The notes: a model not told the origin generated them from the letters alone. 39,333 nt of DNA from Elusimicrobia bacterium RIFOXYA12_FULL_51_18 (GCA_001800245.1 MGVA01000038.1:1-39333), one strand, 5' to 3'. Counted from the stretch's first letter, positions 15,474 to 22,697 are shown. Made by a program: numbers and translations.

Positions 15474-15553
15474 GCTGGACGGTTGAAACCGCAGGAATTA
15501 CAAATGCGGGTTATCAGTTAAGTGTTTGGCGCCAAGCTGCCTAGCCGTCCAGC
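15474..15553. repeat. Intergenic inverted repeat related to the miaB insert
   Basis: GCTGGACGG at 15474-15482 is exactly complementary to CCGTCCAGC at 15545-15553. The right arm region 15534-15553 matches 3301-3320 inside miaB at 19 of 20 positions. It lies between apt and tRNA-Arg. Confidence 0.6.
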
Positions 15554-15571
15554 GTAGCAGCGGCGACAGAC

Positions 15572-15646
15572 GCCCCCGTCGTTCAACGGATAGGACGAGA
15601 GTTTCCTAAACTCCAAATAGAGGTTCGATTCCTCTCGGGGGCACCA
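15572..15646 (+). tRNA. tRNA-Arg(CCU), CCA encoded
   Basis: Acceptor GCCCCCG/CGGGGGC, D arm GTTC/GGAC, anticodon stem AGAGT/ACTCC (first pair A-C mismatched) with loop TTCCTAA giving anticodon CCT, T arm AGAGG-TTCGATT-CCTCT, discriminator A at 15643 followed by an encoded CCA. The other three tRNAs of the window lack an encoded CCA. Confidence 0.94.
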
Positions 15647-15757
15647 GGTTTCAAAGGATAAAGGGTAAAGAAGGGATAAAGGCTTAAAGGAAAAACAATT
15701 CCAGCCTTCCGCTCCTTACCCTGATCCCAATCTTTCGGCCCAATAGGAGTTCATATT

Positions 15758-16474
15758 ATGCCCGATTCAACATGGATACACAGCGGCACACCCGAGGCAC
15801 GCGGCAAGATGGATTTGGCCATGGAATGGATAAAAAATCACCGTGAAACGGTTATCGGCTCGCTGGTCATATCGGGGGCGGCCGTGATTTTCGGAGTATG
15901 GGTGGCCGTACACTACTCCGGCCTCAGAGAAATGGCCTGGAAAAGCCTTTTTATAGCCCAGCAGACCGGCTACAGCGGCAATTACGCGGAGGCCACAAAG
16001 CAGTTGGACTCAATAGAAACAAGTTACAGCAAAACCAGCGCCTGGGGCTTCGCCGCGCTCACAAAGGGCGACCTCTTATTCCGGCAGAATAAATTCAAGG
16101 AAGCGGCAGATGAATACGCGAAAGTGGCCGCGAACGGCCCGAAGAACCTTATACCCTTCGCCTCCTACAGTTTAGGCAAAGCCAAGGAGGCCACGGCGGA
16201 CCTCTCCGGCGCCCAAAAACAGTATCAGGATTTTCTTACCGCGCACCCGGAGCATTTCCTGGCCCCCGATGCGCACTTTTCTCTGGCGAGCATATACGAA
16301 CTTTCCAACAACCAGGCCGAAGCCAAGGCCGCTTACGAAAAGATAGCGCTTCTCTATCCGGACACCTCCTGGGCGGCGGCGGCCAAGGCAAAACTCATGC
16401 CGGCGCAGAAAGAGGACAAAGGACAAACTACCGCAGCGTCCATAAAAACCCCGCAGGCAGAGGTGAAAAAGTAA
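15758..16474 (+). CDS. Membrane-anchored TPR protein (YfgM/TPR-like)
   Basis: A 238-residue protein with a short cytoplasmic N-terminus, one transmembrane segment (about 33-53, VIGSLVISGAAVIFGVWVAV) and three to four tetratricopeptide repeats in the periplasmic part, including FAALTKGDLLFRQNKFKEAA and SLASIYELSNNQAEAKAAYE. The tail is Lys/Thr-rich. The layout resembles YfgM, an envelope chaperone partner, or BamD-type scaffolds, but no exact function can be given. AGGAG lies about 9 nt upstream. A strong terminator follows the gene. Confidence 0.8.
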   Translation: MPDSTWIHSGTPEARGKMDLAMEWIKNHRETVIGSLVISGAAVIFGVWVAVHYSGLREMAWKSLFIAQQTGYSGNYAEATKQLDSIETSYSKTSAWGFAALTKGDLLFRQNKFKEAADEYAKVAANGPKNLIPFASYSLGKAKEATADLSGAQKQYQDFLTAHPEHFLAPDAHFSLASIYELSNNQAEAKAAYEKIALLYPDTSWAAAAKAKLMPAQKEDKGQTTAASIKTPQAEVKK

Positions 16475-16511
16475 CCCGCGAGCCGATAAAATATCAGACC
16501 TTTTCCCTATA

Positions 16512-16550
16512 AACCCGGGTCCGCTGAACAGCGGGCCCGGGTTGTTTTTT
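16512..16550 (+). terminator. Intrinsic terminator after the TPR gene
   Basis: A 14-bp stem (16512-16525 with 16530-16543, one T-G pair) around a GAAC loop, followed by GTTTTTT. This is a textbook Rho-independent terminator. Confidence 0.9.
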
Positions 16551-16757
16551 AAATGACGGGAGAAAATATCATAAGTATTCCAAAAATCAGCTGCGTGAGC
16601 CCCGCATGAGGATGTTCGCGAATAAACCTATCAAATTAGAAACCTTCCTGAAATATTCAACAAAAAAATAAATTTACTCCGGCATATCGGCATAAAGAGT
16701 AGCCATATAATTCCCAATAATGCCCAAATAAACGCGATCAGGAGACCGTTTTGTTAC
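16551..16757. other. Gene-free AT-rich spacer
   Basis: Between the terminator and the next promoter I see no gene, repeat or RNA. The stretch is AT-rich and short frames in it have no recognisable features. Confidence 0.6.
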
Positions 16758-16790
16758 TTGACAGGCTTTTGGACCTTTTTGTAGTATTAT
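16758..16790 (+). promoter_or_regulatory. Promoter of the structured leader and barrel gene
   Basis: A perfect -35 TTGACA at 16758-16763 and a -10 candidate TAGTAT at 16782-16787 (18-nt spacing), with TATTAT at 16785-16790 as an alternative. Transcription would begin near 16797, about 237 nt before the start codon. Confidence 0.65.
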
Positions 16791-16796
16791 CTTGCT

Positions 16797-17033
16797 CTGT
16801 AAAGGAGCCTCCAAAGTTTTACCAAAATGGAGGTCCGCAAGACCCCGAAGGGGGCAGCGGAGCGCCGATTTAAAGGCGCTTCTCCTTGAAGGCTGTAAGC
16901 TCCGAAAGGGGCAGGCCCTACCTGAGGCAAGCGGGCGACCGCTGTCGCAGGGAGAGTGAGTACCGGACCCGCAAGGGAATGGAACTTAAGCCCCGGAAAC
17001 GGGGGCTTACGAAAACCAAAAGGAGGAGTATTA
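16797..17033 (+). ncRNA. Candidate structured 5' leader RNA (orphan, cis-regulatory?)
   Basis: The untranslated stretch from the promoter to ATG 17034 folds into a chain of hairpins: CCTCCA/TGGAGG (16808-16833), CCCC-GAA-GGGG (16843-16853), GCGCC/GGCGC (16862-16879), GCTCC-GAAA-GGGGC (16899-16912), GCGG-GCGA-CCGC (16931-16942), CCC-GCAA-GGG (16968-16977) and a long TTAAGCCCC hairpin closed by GAAA (16987-17009). Four carry GNRA tetraloops. The last ends just before the AGGAGG site at 17021-17026, and CCTCC in the first hairpin could pair with that site. I do not recognise a known riboswitch class. Confidence 0.55.
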
Positions 17034-17738
17034 ATGAAAATAGTAAAAGTATTGGTCCTTGGTGCGTTCGTATTCGGAATCTGCAAACCTGTCAGCGCGA
17101 TGAGCTTTGACGTTAAGAATGTAAAGTATTTCGCGAACCTTGATCTGTTCACAGTAGGGACGTCTGACAGCCGCCTTGACAACCAGCTGAAAGGCAGCAA
17201 AGCAGTCGGCAACTTATCAACCTACAAGATCAACACGGACGCCGCTATCGGCGGCAGGATCGGTGCGCTGTACCCCATTGAAAACCTGGCCGATGTGGGC
17301 CTGAGCTGGGGCTATATCGCCGGACCCAACGGTGACATCAAAATAAACGATATCAGCAAGTACCAGGAGTTCAACCGGCGCTTCTTCCGCTTTCTCGCGG
17401 AAGCTCAAAAAACCGTTAAGATCAACGACAAGTTCTCCTTCCTGGGTGGAGCCGGCTTAGGCTGGGCCTGGGGCAAGCAGGAGTTCAAGACCAAATACGA
17501 GTACGCCAACGTGGAAAACGGCATAGTGGTGGACACGGCCGATGACAACTTCAACGGCCTCTCATGGGAACTCTCCGCCGGCGCGACCTACAAGGCCACG
17601 GAAAAGCTCAATGTGGACCTCGGAGTTAGGTATGCGGGTTTCCCCCATGCCCCGAACACACACAACATCAACAATAATGGCGATGTTTCCGGAATGGACT
17701 GGAACTCGTTCGGCATCTTCACCGGCGTGCACTTCTAA
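17034..17738 (+). CDS. Outer-membrane beta-barrel protein
   Basis: A 234-residue exported protein. It has a signal peptide (MKIVKVLVLGAFVFGI, cleavage near PVSA-M) and then alternating amphipathic strands rich in Gly, Tyr, Trp and Asn, including FLGGAGLGWAWG and LSWELSAGATYKA, ending with the aromatic C-terminus FTGVHF. That matches an eight-strand OmpA/OmpX-like barrel; the terminal Phe is the usual BAM recognition residue. Function is unknown. A very good Shine-Dalgarno (AGGAGG) and a long structured leader suggest strong, regulated expression. In-frame ATG 16956 lies inside the leader RNA and is rejected. Confidence 0.8.
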   Translation: MKIVKVLVLGAFVFGICKPVSAMSFDVKNVKYFANLDLFTVGTSDSRLDNQLKGSKAVGNLSTYKINTDAAIGGRIGALYPIENLADVGLSWGYIAGPNGDIKINDISKYQEFNRRFFRFLAEAQKTVKINDKFSFLGGAGLGWAWGKQEFKTKYEYANVENGIVVDTADDNFNGLSWELSAGATYKATEKLNVDLGVRYAGFPHAPNTHNINNNGDVSGMDWNSFGIFTGVHF

Positions 17739-17757
17739 AGAACGCAGCCTTATTATT

Positions 17758-17796
17758 CAAACAAAACCCCGGCGTGTGCGCCGGGGTTTTGTTTTT
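17758..17796 (+). terminator. Strong intrinsic terminator after the barrel gene
   Basis: ACAAAACCCCGGCG at 17761-17774 pairs fully with CGCCGGGGTTTTGT at 17779-17792 across a TGTG loop, followed by T residues. Confidence 0.95.
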
Positions 17797-17913
17797 CACA
17801 CGCCCGCCAGAAGTCATAGCTAAAAAAATAGGCGACGCTTTTCCCTTGAAGAGATTTTCATTTCGGGGGGGCACAGAGCGGGCGACAGGGGGGTAATTAG
17901 GCTTTTTATTTTA

Positions 17914-17919
17914 TATAAT
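17914..17919 (+). promoter_or_regulatory. -10 element, leaderless layout
   Basis: A perfect TATAAT ends 7 nt before ATG 17927. No Shine-Dalgarno and no clear -35 are present. The predicted transcript starts at about the ATG. Confidence 0.45.
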
Positions 17920-17926
17920 TAAACCA

Positions 17927-19276
17927 ATGAAACGGCATTGCGGACCACCATACCCCAAACGCTATTCCCTGTACGCCATCCCCGCTTTACTTCTGGCTCT
18001 GCCCGTTATAACGTACGCCACCAAACTCGACCTATCCTCCAATGTGGACCTCAAGGCCGCCAACTACACCAACCTCCTGACGGGTGACGAGAAAAAGGGG
18101 CAGGCCATTTACACCGAGAATGCCACACTGGGCTTTGTGATAAAAGATATCAAACTGGAGAAGACCGACAATTCATACATAGATGTCGGCATAGTCCTAA
18201 ACAGCATCGGCACCGGTTCTTCCACCAACACAATTACGGCCGCACAGTTCTCGGAAGCGGCGGCCCGCTACCCCCACGTAACCGGCGCTCCCTTCGTAAA
18301 AGAAGCCTATGTAAAGATCTACAAATTCCTAAACCAAAAGACCACGGCCATGCTCGGACGCCAGGCCTTCACGCTGGGACAGGGGATTACGCTCACTGAC
18401 GACGGACTAGGCCTGACCGGCGCGCGCATAGAGACTGAAAAAATTTTTCAAATTGTCAAGGGGGAGGTCTTTTTTTTCAGACCCTACAAGGACGACAGTT
18501 TCGTCAAGCTCACCGGCGCGAGCCTGTATTACCCGGCCAGCGAAGGCCTCTGGCACGTTTACCACTTCTGGGAACAAGCCGACCAGTCCCTGGGCGCGCC
18601 GCCCGTCATAGAGCTGGATCACACCTCAATATCAAGAACAAAGAAGTTTACCGGGATCAGGTATTTCCTTAATCACAGCCAGATGGTTTTTGACGGAGAA
18701 TTCATACTACAACGAGGCAAGTCTAAGCGGCCGGATAACGCCGGGACGGTCAAGTACACCGGTTATGCTTTTCTGATAAAAGGAGTCTGGAATCAGAATA
18801 TAACTTTTTTCGGGGCCTCAAAAGCGCGCATGGCGTACGGCAAATCGTCCGGCAATTCGGGCCCGGTGAGCGACAAAGATAAGGCCTTCCTGCCCACCTT
18901 CGGCCACAGGTTCAAAGGCATCGAACGGGACGGGTTTGGAGAGATAGCCGGCGCCAGCCTTTACGACATCATCCAAACCTCTGGCACGGCGAACGGCCTG
19001 CCCAACGGAGTTTCCGGGCTCAATATCATAAATTTCGGCGGAGATATGCCCTATAAAAAAGCTGTACTCACTTTTGATTTCTTCAAATTCCGGGCCGCCC
19101 GGAATGCAAACCAGGGATCCATCCAGATCGCCAGCGAATGGGATTTAAAGTTATCCTACCCCATGGGCGACAGCCTGCGTTTAAAGGCTGTTTACGCCTT
19201 TTTCAAACCTTTAAGCCTCTACGCCGAGAATACCCCTATAAAACTTGTCTCCGTGGGCCTTACGGCAAAGTTTTAG
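17927..19276 (+). CDS. Outer-membrane porin-like beta-barrel protein
   Basis: A 449-residue exported protein. The first 31 residues form a signal peptide (basic start, then LYAIPALLLALPVITYA). The remainder is a run of amphipathic strands with long loops, and GRQAFTLGQGITLTDDGLGL (about 143-162) recalls the alginate-export/porin-like barrels in which a GRQ..LGQG motif appears. The C-terminus VSVGLTAKF ends in Phe as expected for BAM substrates. Substrate unknown. It is transcribed from its own promoter behind a terminator. Confidence 0.75.
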   Translation: MKRHCGPPYPKRYSLYAIPALLLALPVITYATKLDLSSNVDLKAANYTNLLTGDEKKGQAIYTENATLGFVIKDIKLEKTDNSYIDVGIVLNSIGTGSSTNTITAAQFSEAAARYPHVTGAPFVKEAYVKIYKFLNQKTTAMLGRQAFTLGQGITLTDDGLGLTGARIETEKIFQIVKGEVFFFRPYKDDSFVKLTGASLYYPASEGLWHVYHFWEQADQSLGAPPVIELDHTSISRTKKFTGIRYFLNHSQMVFDGEFILQRGKSKRPDNAGTVKYTGYAFLIKGVWNQNITFFGASKARMAYGKSSGNSGPVSDKDKAFLPTFGHRFKGIERDGFGEIAGASLYDIIQTSGTANGLPNGVSGLNIINFGGDMPYKKAVLTFDFFKFRAARNANQGSIQIASEWDLKLSYPMGDSLRLKAVYAFFKPLSLYAENTPIKLVSVGLTAKF

Positions 19277-19338
19277 CCCCTTATAACATCCTTTGCCGCC
19301 CCGCCAATTCAGATAATGCCACCTAACCGCGCAACCCC

Positions 19339-19352
19339 ACCTTGTACAAGGT
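19339..19352. promoter_or_regulatory. 14-bp perfect palindrome (possible operator)
   Basis: ACCTTGTACAAGGT is self-complementary over its whole length and lies about 63 nt upstream of the -35 element at 19415. It has the form of a dimeric repressor site; the protein is unknown. Confidence 0.45.
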
Positions 19353-19366
19353 ATCCGGCTTATGAC

Positions 19367-19394
19367 TTATCCACATGGTTATCAACATGTGGAT
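19367..19394. promoter_or_regulatory. DnaA-box-like inverted repeat
   Basis: TTATCCACA (19367-19375) matches the DnaA box consensus TTATNCACA exactly. TTATCAACA (19379-19387) differs by one base, and the other strand of TGTGGATGG (19388-19396) gives a third, weaker box. ATCCACATG and CATGTGGAT form a perfect 9-bp inverted repeat around an 8-nt spacer, so it is also a hairpin. It ends 20 nt before the promoter. Confidence 0.5.
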
Positions 19395-19414
19395 GGCATA
19401 TATTCGCCCTATAA

Positions 19415-19443
19415 TTGACATAAAATTACTTATACGGTAGAAT
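19415..19443 (+). promoter_or_regulatory. Near-consensus sigma-70 promoter
   Basis: TTGACA at 19415-19420, a 17-nt spacer, then TAGAAT at 19438-19443 (one mismatch to TATAAT). This is one of the strongest promoters in the window; it points to the unknown gene at 19632 with a leader of about 180 nt. Confidence 0.8.
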
Positions 19444-19631
19444 ATATGACATAGGGGCGCATTCGGGAATTAAGAAGGCCCTCTCACCCGGTCAATCCAT
19501 AGGCCAATCCCGAAAAACACGCCGCCAAGCTTACGCATACCACAACGTGCCGCGAGGAAGAACACAATAAACCCCGCGAACAGGGGGGGCACGCGCAACA
19601 AACCAAACCCCGCTGACGGCAAAATTACCAT

Positions 19632-20138
19632 ATGAACCATTACAAACTAAGATTAAAGGATCCCTCAGGGGCAGAGTTCGAGGCCGAAGGTCCGATAGAA
19701 TTCATACTCAATGAAAAGGCCTGCTTTCTTGAGGACCTAAAGCACAGACCCCCCGTATTAAAAACACAAGACGCGCCGGATCAATATGGGCCGGCTTGTG
19801 AAACCGGTTTCTGGGATAAGATAATAGTATTCAAAAACGACCTGGCGGAGCTTCGGGTCAAGTCCCCCGAAATAGACGCAGCGGAAGCCGCACTAATCTT
19901 AATGTCCGCAAGCAGGGCTATTAACCGGAAAGAAGATCTTAGCGCAATCACCCTATCCAAAACCCTTAAAACATCCGGCTACGAACCCGAGAGACTGGAC
20001 AGATTGCTTGCTAAAGAGATCAAAGAGGGCAGAGCCACAGCCTCCGGAACAAAAAGGAACAGAACTTACCATATAACCCCTAAAGGCATGGAGAAAGCCT
20101 ATCTAGCCATAAAAAAATTGGAACCGACCAACCCATAA
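19632..20138 (+). CDS. Unknown protein, possible C-terminal winged helix
   Basis: A 168-residue protein that I do not recognise. The N-terminal part (LKDPSGAEFEAEGPIEFILN) looks like short beta strands; the middle (about 75-100) is an alanine/leucine-rich helix; the C-terminal 60 residues, with SKTLKTSGYEPERLDRLLAK then RTYHITPKGMEKAYLAIK, have the helix-helix-strand layout and YxxTxKG turn of winged-helix proteins, so DNA binding is possible. No Shine-Dalgarno precedes ATG 19632. It lies between a strong promoter with DnaA-box-like sites and the dif site 270 bp downstream, the last + strand gene before the orientation switch. Coding status is likely because its codon use is regular and it follows a strong promoter. 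Confidence 0.6.
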   Translation: MNHYKLRLKDPSGAEFEAEGPIEFILNEKACFLEDLKHRPPVLKTQDAPDQYGPACETGFWDKIIVFKNDLAELRVKSPEIDAAEAALILMSASRAINRKEDLSAITLSKTLKTSGYEPERLDRLLAKEIKEGRATASGTKRNRTYHITPKGMEKAYLAIKKLEPTNP

Positions 20139-20407
20139 TCAGCCCCGCACATTAATGCCAGGCAAACGCCGCAAGTCCGCGTCACACCCTTAAAAAGCAG
20201 AGCGTGCACACCGAACCATTAAACCCTGCGGAGATAATAAGATTATATCCACCTCCGGCGGAATCCATCAATCCAACAAGATATAGGAAACAACCCGAAC
20301 AACAATCACCAAGAATAGCCAAAAGCCGCCACAAGAAAATCAAGCATCAGAACCGGAAAACACGCCTCAAACATCTCCAAAAAAGCACTCCGTAACCATA
20401 TTGCCCA

Positions 20408-20435
20408 GCTTACGATAATATATATTATGTTAACA
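20408..20435 (+). other. dif: dif-like XerC/XerD recombination site
   Basis: The 28 bp split as dif sites do: XerC arm GCTTACGATAA (20408-20418), central hexamer TATATA (20419-20424), XerD arm TTATGTTAACA (20425-20435). The XerD core TTATGTTAA is perfect. From memory it agrees with the Bacillus subtilis dif at about 24 of 28 positions and with the Escherichia coli dif at about 20. Genes on both sides point toward it, as expected for the replication terminus where XerCD resolves chromosome dimers. Only one copy is seen, so it is not an obvious XerCD-captured mobile element pair. Confidence 0.85.
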
Positions 20436-20497
20436 TAAATATCCCCTTTGATTAGTCGGCATTGCCAAATAATGTGTATCGGTATTTTTCTATTTAG

Positions 20498-20553
20498 CTA
20501 TGTATAGCAAGCGTTATTTTTTAAATTCTAATATTATTTATAGATATACATAG
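20498..20553. repeat. Inverted repeat just right of dif
   Basis: CTATGTATA (20498-20506) and TATACATAG (20545-20553) are exactly complementary. A second outer pair, TGCCAA near 20463 and TTGGCA near 20554, brackets them. The structure begins about 30 bp right of dif. Confidence 0.5.
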
Positions 20554-21426
20554 TTGGCAGCCCTCACATCGGCAGTGGATGGATTCCCCGAAAAAATTTG
20601 GATTATAAAAATCAGGAATTTTGGCAAGAAAATGAAAATTATGAAATTTAACTGTCACGGCGGGAGCATAAAATTGGATGACCAAAAACACCATTAAACC
20701 TGCCTTCCGGCTTAGGCAGTATCCACCAAAAAAGTTGGCAACTTTTCTAAAACCGGAGAGCGCACTAATATCTAAAACGCCCTTAGCCGGAAATCAGGAT
20801 ACCCGAATACCCCCCTTTTCTAAATACCATAAAAGCGGGAACCGCAAGGAGTGCAAGAAGGAAACCGTGAAGTAAAAAATCAGGCTGTTTTTAAAAATAC
20901 CATGAAAATGATCCAGGTGCTCCGAACATAACCGCGGGGGCTGAAATCAGGCAAAGAGCCGCCGGCAAAATACCCCCTGTGAAATCAAGAGGGATTTTTA
21001 AAACCGCATTAAAACCATTTTAGGCGAAACATTATAGAAACCTTTCCCGAGGTGGTACCCAAACCGCCATTAAAGCCAATTACCGGCCAAGGCGGCACCC
21101 GCCCCGAAAGGCCGGGGACCTTTCCGGAACCTGAAAATACCGCCCTATAGAACACACCCTGGGACAACAACCATGACATCTGAGTGCCCAAGTTTCAAAA
21201 CATCATCAAAGGGTTCTTCAGCGCCAAAAGGTGTAAACCGGCCCAAAATCAGCACAAGGCACACCCTAAAGACACCCGGAAAAACCACCTGAAAAATCTT
21301 TTTTATGAAAAACATAGCGGACACTTTTACTAAGGCGGTGGGAAAAACATGCTAATGGCGCGGGGATTATTCCCCAACCTGCCTCCAATAAGCCCCCCCC
21401 TTTTTTTTTTAGCTTAAAAAATCAAT

Positions 21427-21458
21427 AAAAAACCCGGCCAGGAATTACCGTGGCCGGG
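21427..21458 (-). terminator. Terminator of the nrd-dut operon
   Basis: On the - strand CCCGGCCA/TGGCCGGG (21458-21451 with 21440-21433) is followed by TTTTTT (21432-21427). It sits about 60 nt beyond the dut stop and faces the sparse terminus zone. Confidence 0.85.
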
Positions 21459-21514
21459 GCAGATTTTTTCACCCATGAGCTACCAGTCTGCTAGATCATC
21501 TAATAATGCCGGGA

Positions 21515-21970
21515 TTAATGCTTACCAGTACTGCCATACCCCCCTTCTCCTCTGGAGGTAGCTTCCAGCTCCTCAACTTCGATAAAGGACACATATTCCA
21601 CCTTGTTGAAAACCATTTGCGCGATCTTTTCACCTTTTTTTATCTCATAAACGGCGCGTGGGTCATGGTTTATCACTATTACCCCCACTTCCCCCCTGTA
21701 CGGAGCATCCACGGTCCCGGGGGTATTGAGTACCGTGATGCCATGCTTCAGCGCGAGGCCGGACTTAGGCCTGACCTGCCCCTCATAACCGTGCGGAATG
21801 GCCATTTTCAGCCCCGTAGGCACGAGTACCCGCTCTCCCGGTTTAACGCTGAAATTTCCGTTGGAATACAAATCCACTCCGGCGTCGCCATCGTGGGCAT
21901 ATCTTGGGACCAACGTATCCGCCGCCAATTTTTTCACCGCTATATCTATTTTGTTCATAGTCACAGCCAT
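21515..21970 (-). CDS. dut: Deoxyuridine 5'-triphosphate nucleotidohydrolase (dUTPase)
   Basis: A 151-residue trimeric-type dUTPase that converts dUTP to dUMP, keeping uracil out of DNA and feeding dTMP synthesis. All five motifs are present: DAGVDL (motif 1), RPKSGLAL (2), GTVDAPYRGEVGV (3), GEKIAQMVF (4) and RGEGGYGSTG (5). Start ATG 21970 lies 1 nt after the nrdG stop, with GAGGAT about 5 nt upstream; an in-frame ATG at 21958 is an alternative. It is the last gene of the deoxynucleotide operon. Confidence 0.96.
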   Translation of the reverse strand: MAVTMNKIDIAVKKLAADTLVPRYAHDGDAGVDLYSNGNFSVKPGERVLVPTGLKMAIPHGYEGQVRPKSGLALKHGITVLNTPGTVDAPYRGEVGVIVINHDPRAVYEIKKGEKIAQMVFNKVEYVSFIEVEELEATSRGEGGYGSTGKH

Positions 21971-21971
21971 A

Positions 21972-22697
21972 TTATCCTCGTATTTCGCACTTTGGCAGGA
22001 ACTTCGAAGCCGCCCTTTTCATATCTTCCAGCAATTCCGGCGGCGTTTCGGGAAAACTTTCGAGCCGAGCGTCCAATAGGCCGCCTCTTCTAGGCACAAA
22101 TTTCTGTATGTAATACTTGTGGCCCCCGCTGCCGGTAGTTTCCACTATAAGCCTGGCCGTAGCCTCCGCTTCCGGCACCGTCAGGAAACTGATGCTGTCT
22201 TCACCCCTCAGTACCGGCACTATGGTAGTTCTAAACTCGTGATCCGGAAAACGCGCCGCCACTCGCATGCTCTCCATCATCGCCGCTGCCGCATCCGGCC
22301 TGCCGGCTATGCTGGCCCACAGATGCTTCGGCCCTTTTACATCCATGGCCACATAATCAACCAGATCTTCCGCAAGCAGATCATTCAGAATATCCGGAGC
22401 GCCGCCGTTCGTATCCAGTTTCACGGACAGACGTCCGGTCTTGAGGCGTCTTATGAATTGAATGAGCCCGTCCTGCATGGTGGGCTCCCCGCCGCAAATC
22501 ACCACCCCGTTGACCCATTGCCGCACGTTGTCCAGATATTTAAAGAAATCTTCTTCGTCTACAAGGGCGTCTTCGTTGAACAACGGCTTAGCATGGCACG
22601 CCGGACAGCTATAGTTGCACCCCGGGGCAAAGACCATCGCCGCTATTTTACCAGGGTAATCTATCAGGTTAAAGTTGAGCGCCGCCCGTATCTTCAT
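21972..22697 (-). CDS. nrdG: Anaerobic ribonucleoside-triphosphate reductase activating protein
   Basis: A 241-residue radical-SAM activase that installs the glycyl radical on NrdD. The cluster motif is CNYSCPAC (C-x3-C-x2-C, near residue 28), preceded by NLIDYPGKIAAMVFAPG, and GGEPTMQDG follows as the SAM-binding glycine motif. It is longer than the E. coli NrdG (about 154 residues) and matches the longer NrdG type paired with NrdD elsewhere. It overlaps the nrdD end by 4 bp. Confidence 0.93.
   Translation of the reverse strand: MKIRAALNFNLIDYPGKIAAMVFAPGCNYSCPACHAKPLFNEDALVDEEDFFKYLDNVRQWVNGVVICGGEPTMQDGLIQFIRRLKTGRLSVKLDTNGGAPDILNDLLAEDLVDYVAMDVKGPKHLWASIAGRPDAAAAMMESMRVAARFPDHEFRTTIVPVLRGEDSISFLTVPEAEATARLIVETTGSGGHKYYIQKFVPRRGGLLDARLESFPETPPELLEDMKRAASKFLPKCEIRG

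Larger units (their letters stand above)
19277..19631. other. Regulatory intergenic region near the terminus
   Basis: No gene is seen, but the region is dense in signals: a 14-bp perfect palindrome at 19339-19352, a DnaA-box-type inverted repeat at 19367-19394, a near-consensus promoter at 19415-19443, and about 180 nt of untranslated leader in which TTCGGGA near 19466 can pair with TCCCGAA near 19510. Confidence 0.6.
20139..21426. other. Sparse terminus zone without confident genes
   Basis: About 1.3 kb with no gene I can support. It is AT-rich and A/C-biased on the + strand. It contains the dif site (20408-20435), an inverted repeat at 20498-20553, a small hairpin AAAAGTT/AACTTTT at 20730-20746, imperfect copies of an ACCATTAAACC-type motif (about 20213, 20690, 21001, 21061), a GGGGA/TCCCC hairpin at 21362-21375 and a run of eight C then ten T at 21393-21410. 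Short open frames at 20204-20395 and 20678-20875 have skewed composition and no RBS. Confidence 0.65.

Noticed and set aside
16797-17033. Known riboswitch (c-di-GMP-I, SAM, TPP, cobalamin) or RNase P/tmRNA
   Set aside because: I could not find the conserved core sequences of any of these; the GNRA hairpins alone do not identify a class.
19367-19394. Chromosomal oriC suggested by DnaA boxes and adjacent AT-rich DNA
   Set aside because: Only two or three boxes, no dnaA/dnaN/gidA neighbours, and genes on both sides point toward this area instead of away from it; the dif-like site 1 kb away argues for the terminus.
20204-20395. 63-codon frame left of dif starting with GTG
   Set aside because: Lys/Pro/Gln-rich composition follows the A/C bias of the region; no ribosome-binding site or recognisable motif.
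20408-20435. Attachment site of an XerCD-dependent mobile element
   Set aside because: Only one dif-like copy is seen and no phage, integrase or plasmid genes lie beside it.
20678-20875. 65-codon frame right of dif
   Set aside because: Composition mirrors the local A/C bias; contains hairpin sequence; no support for translation.
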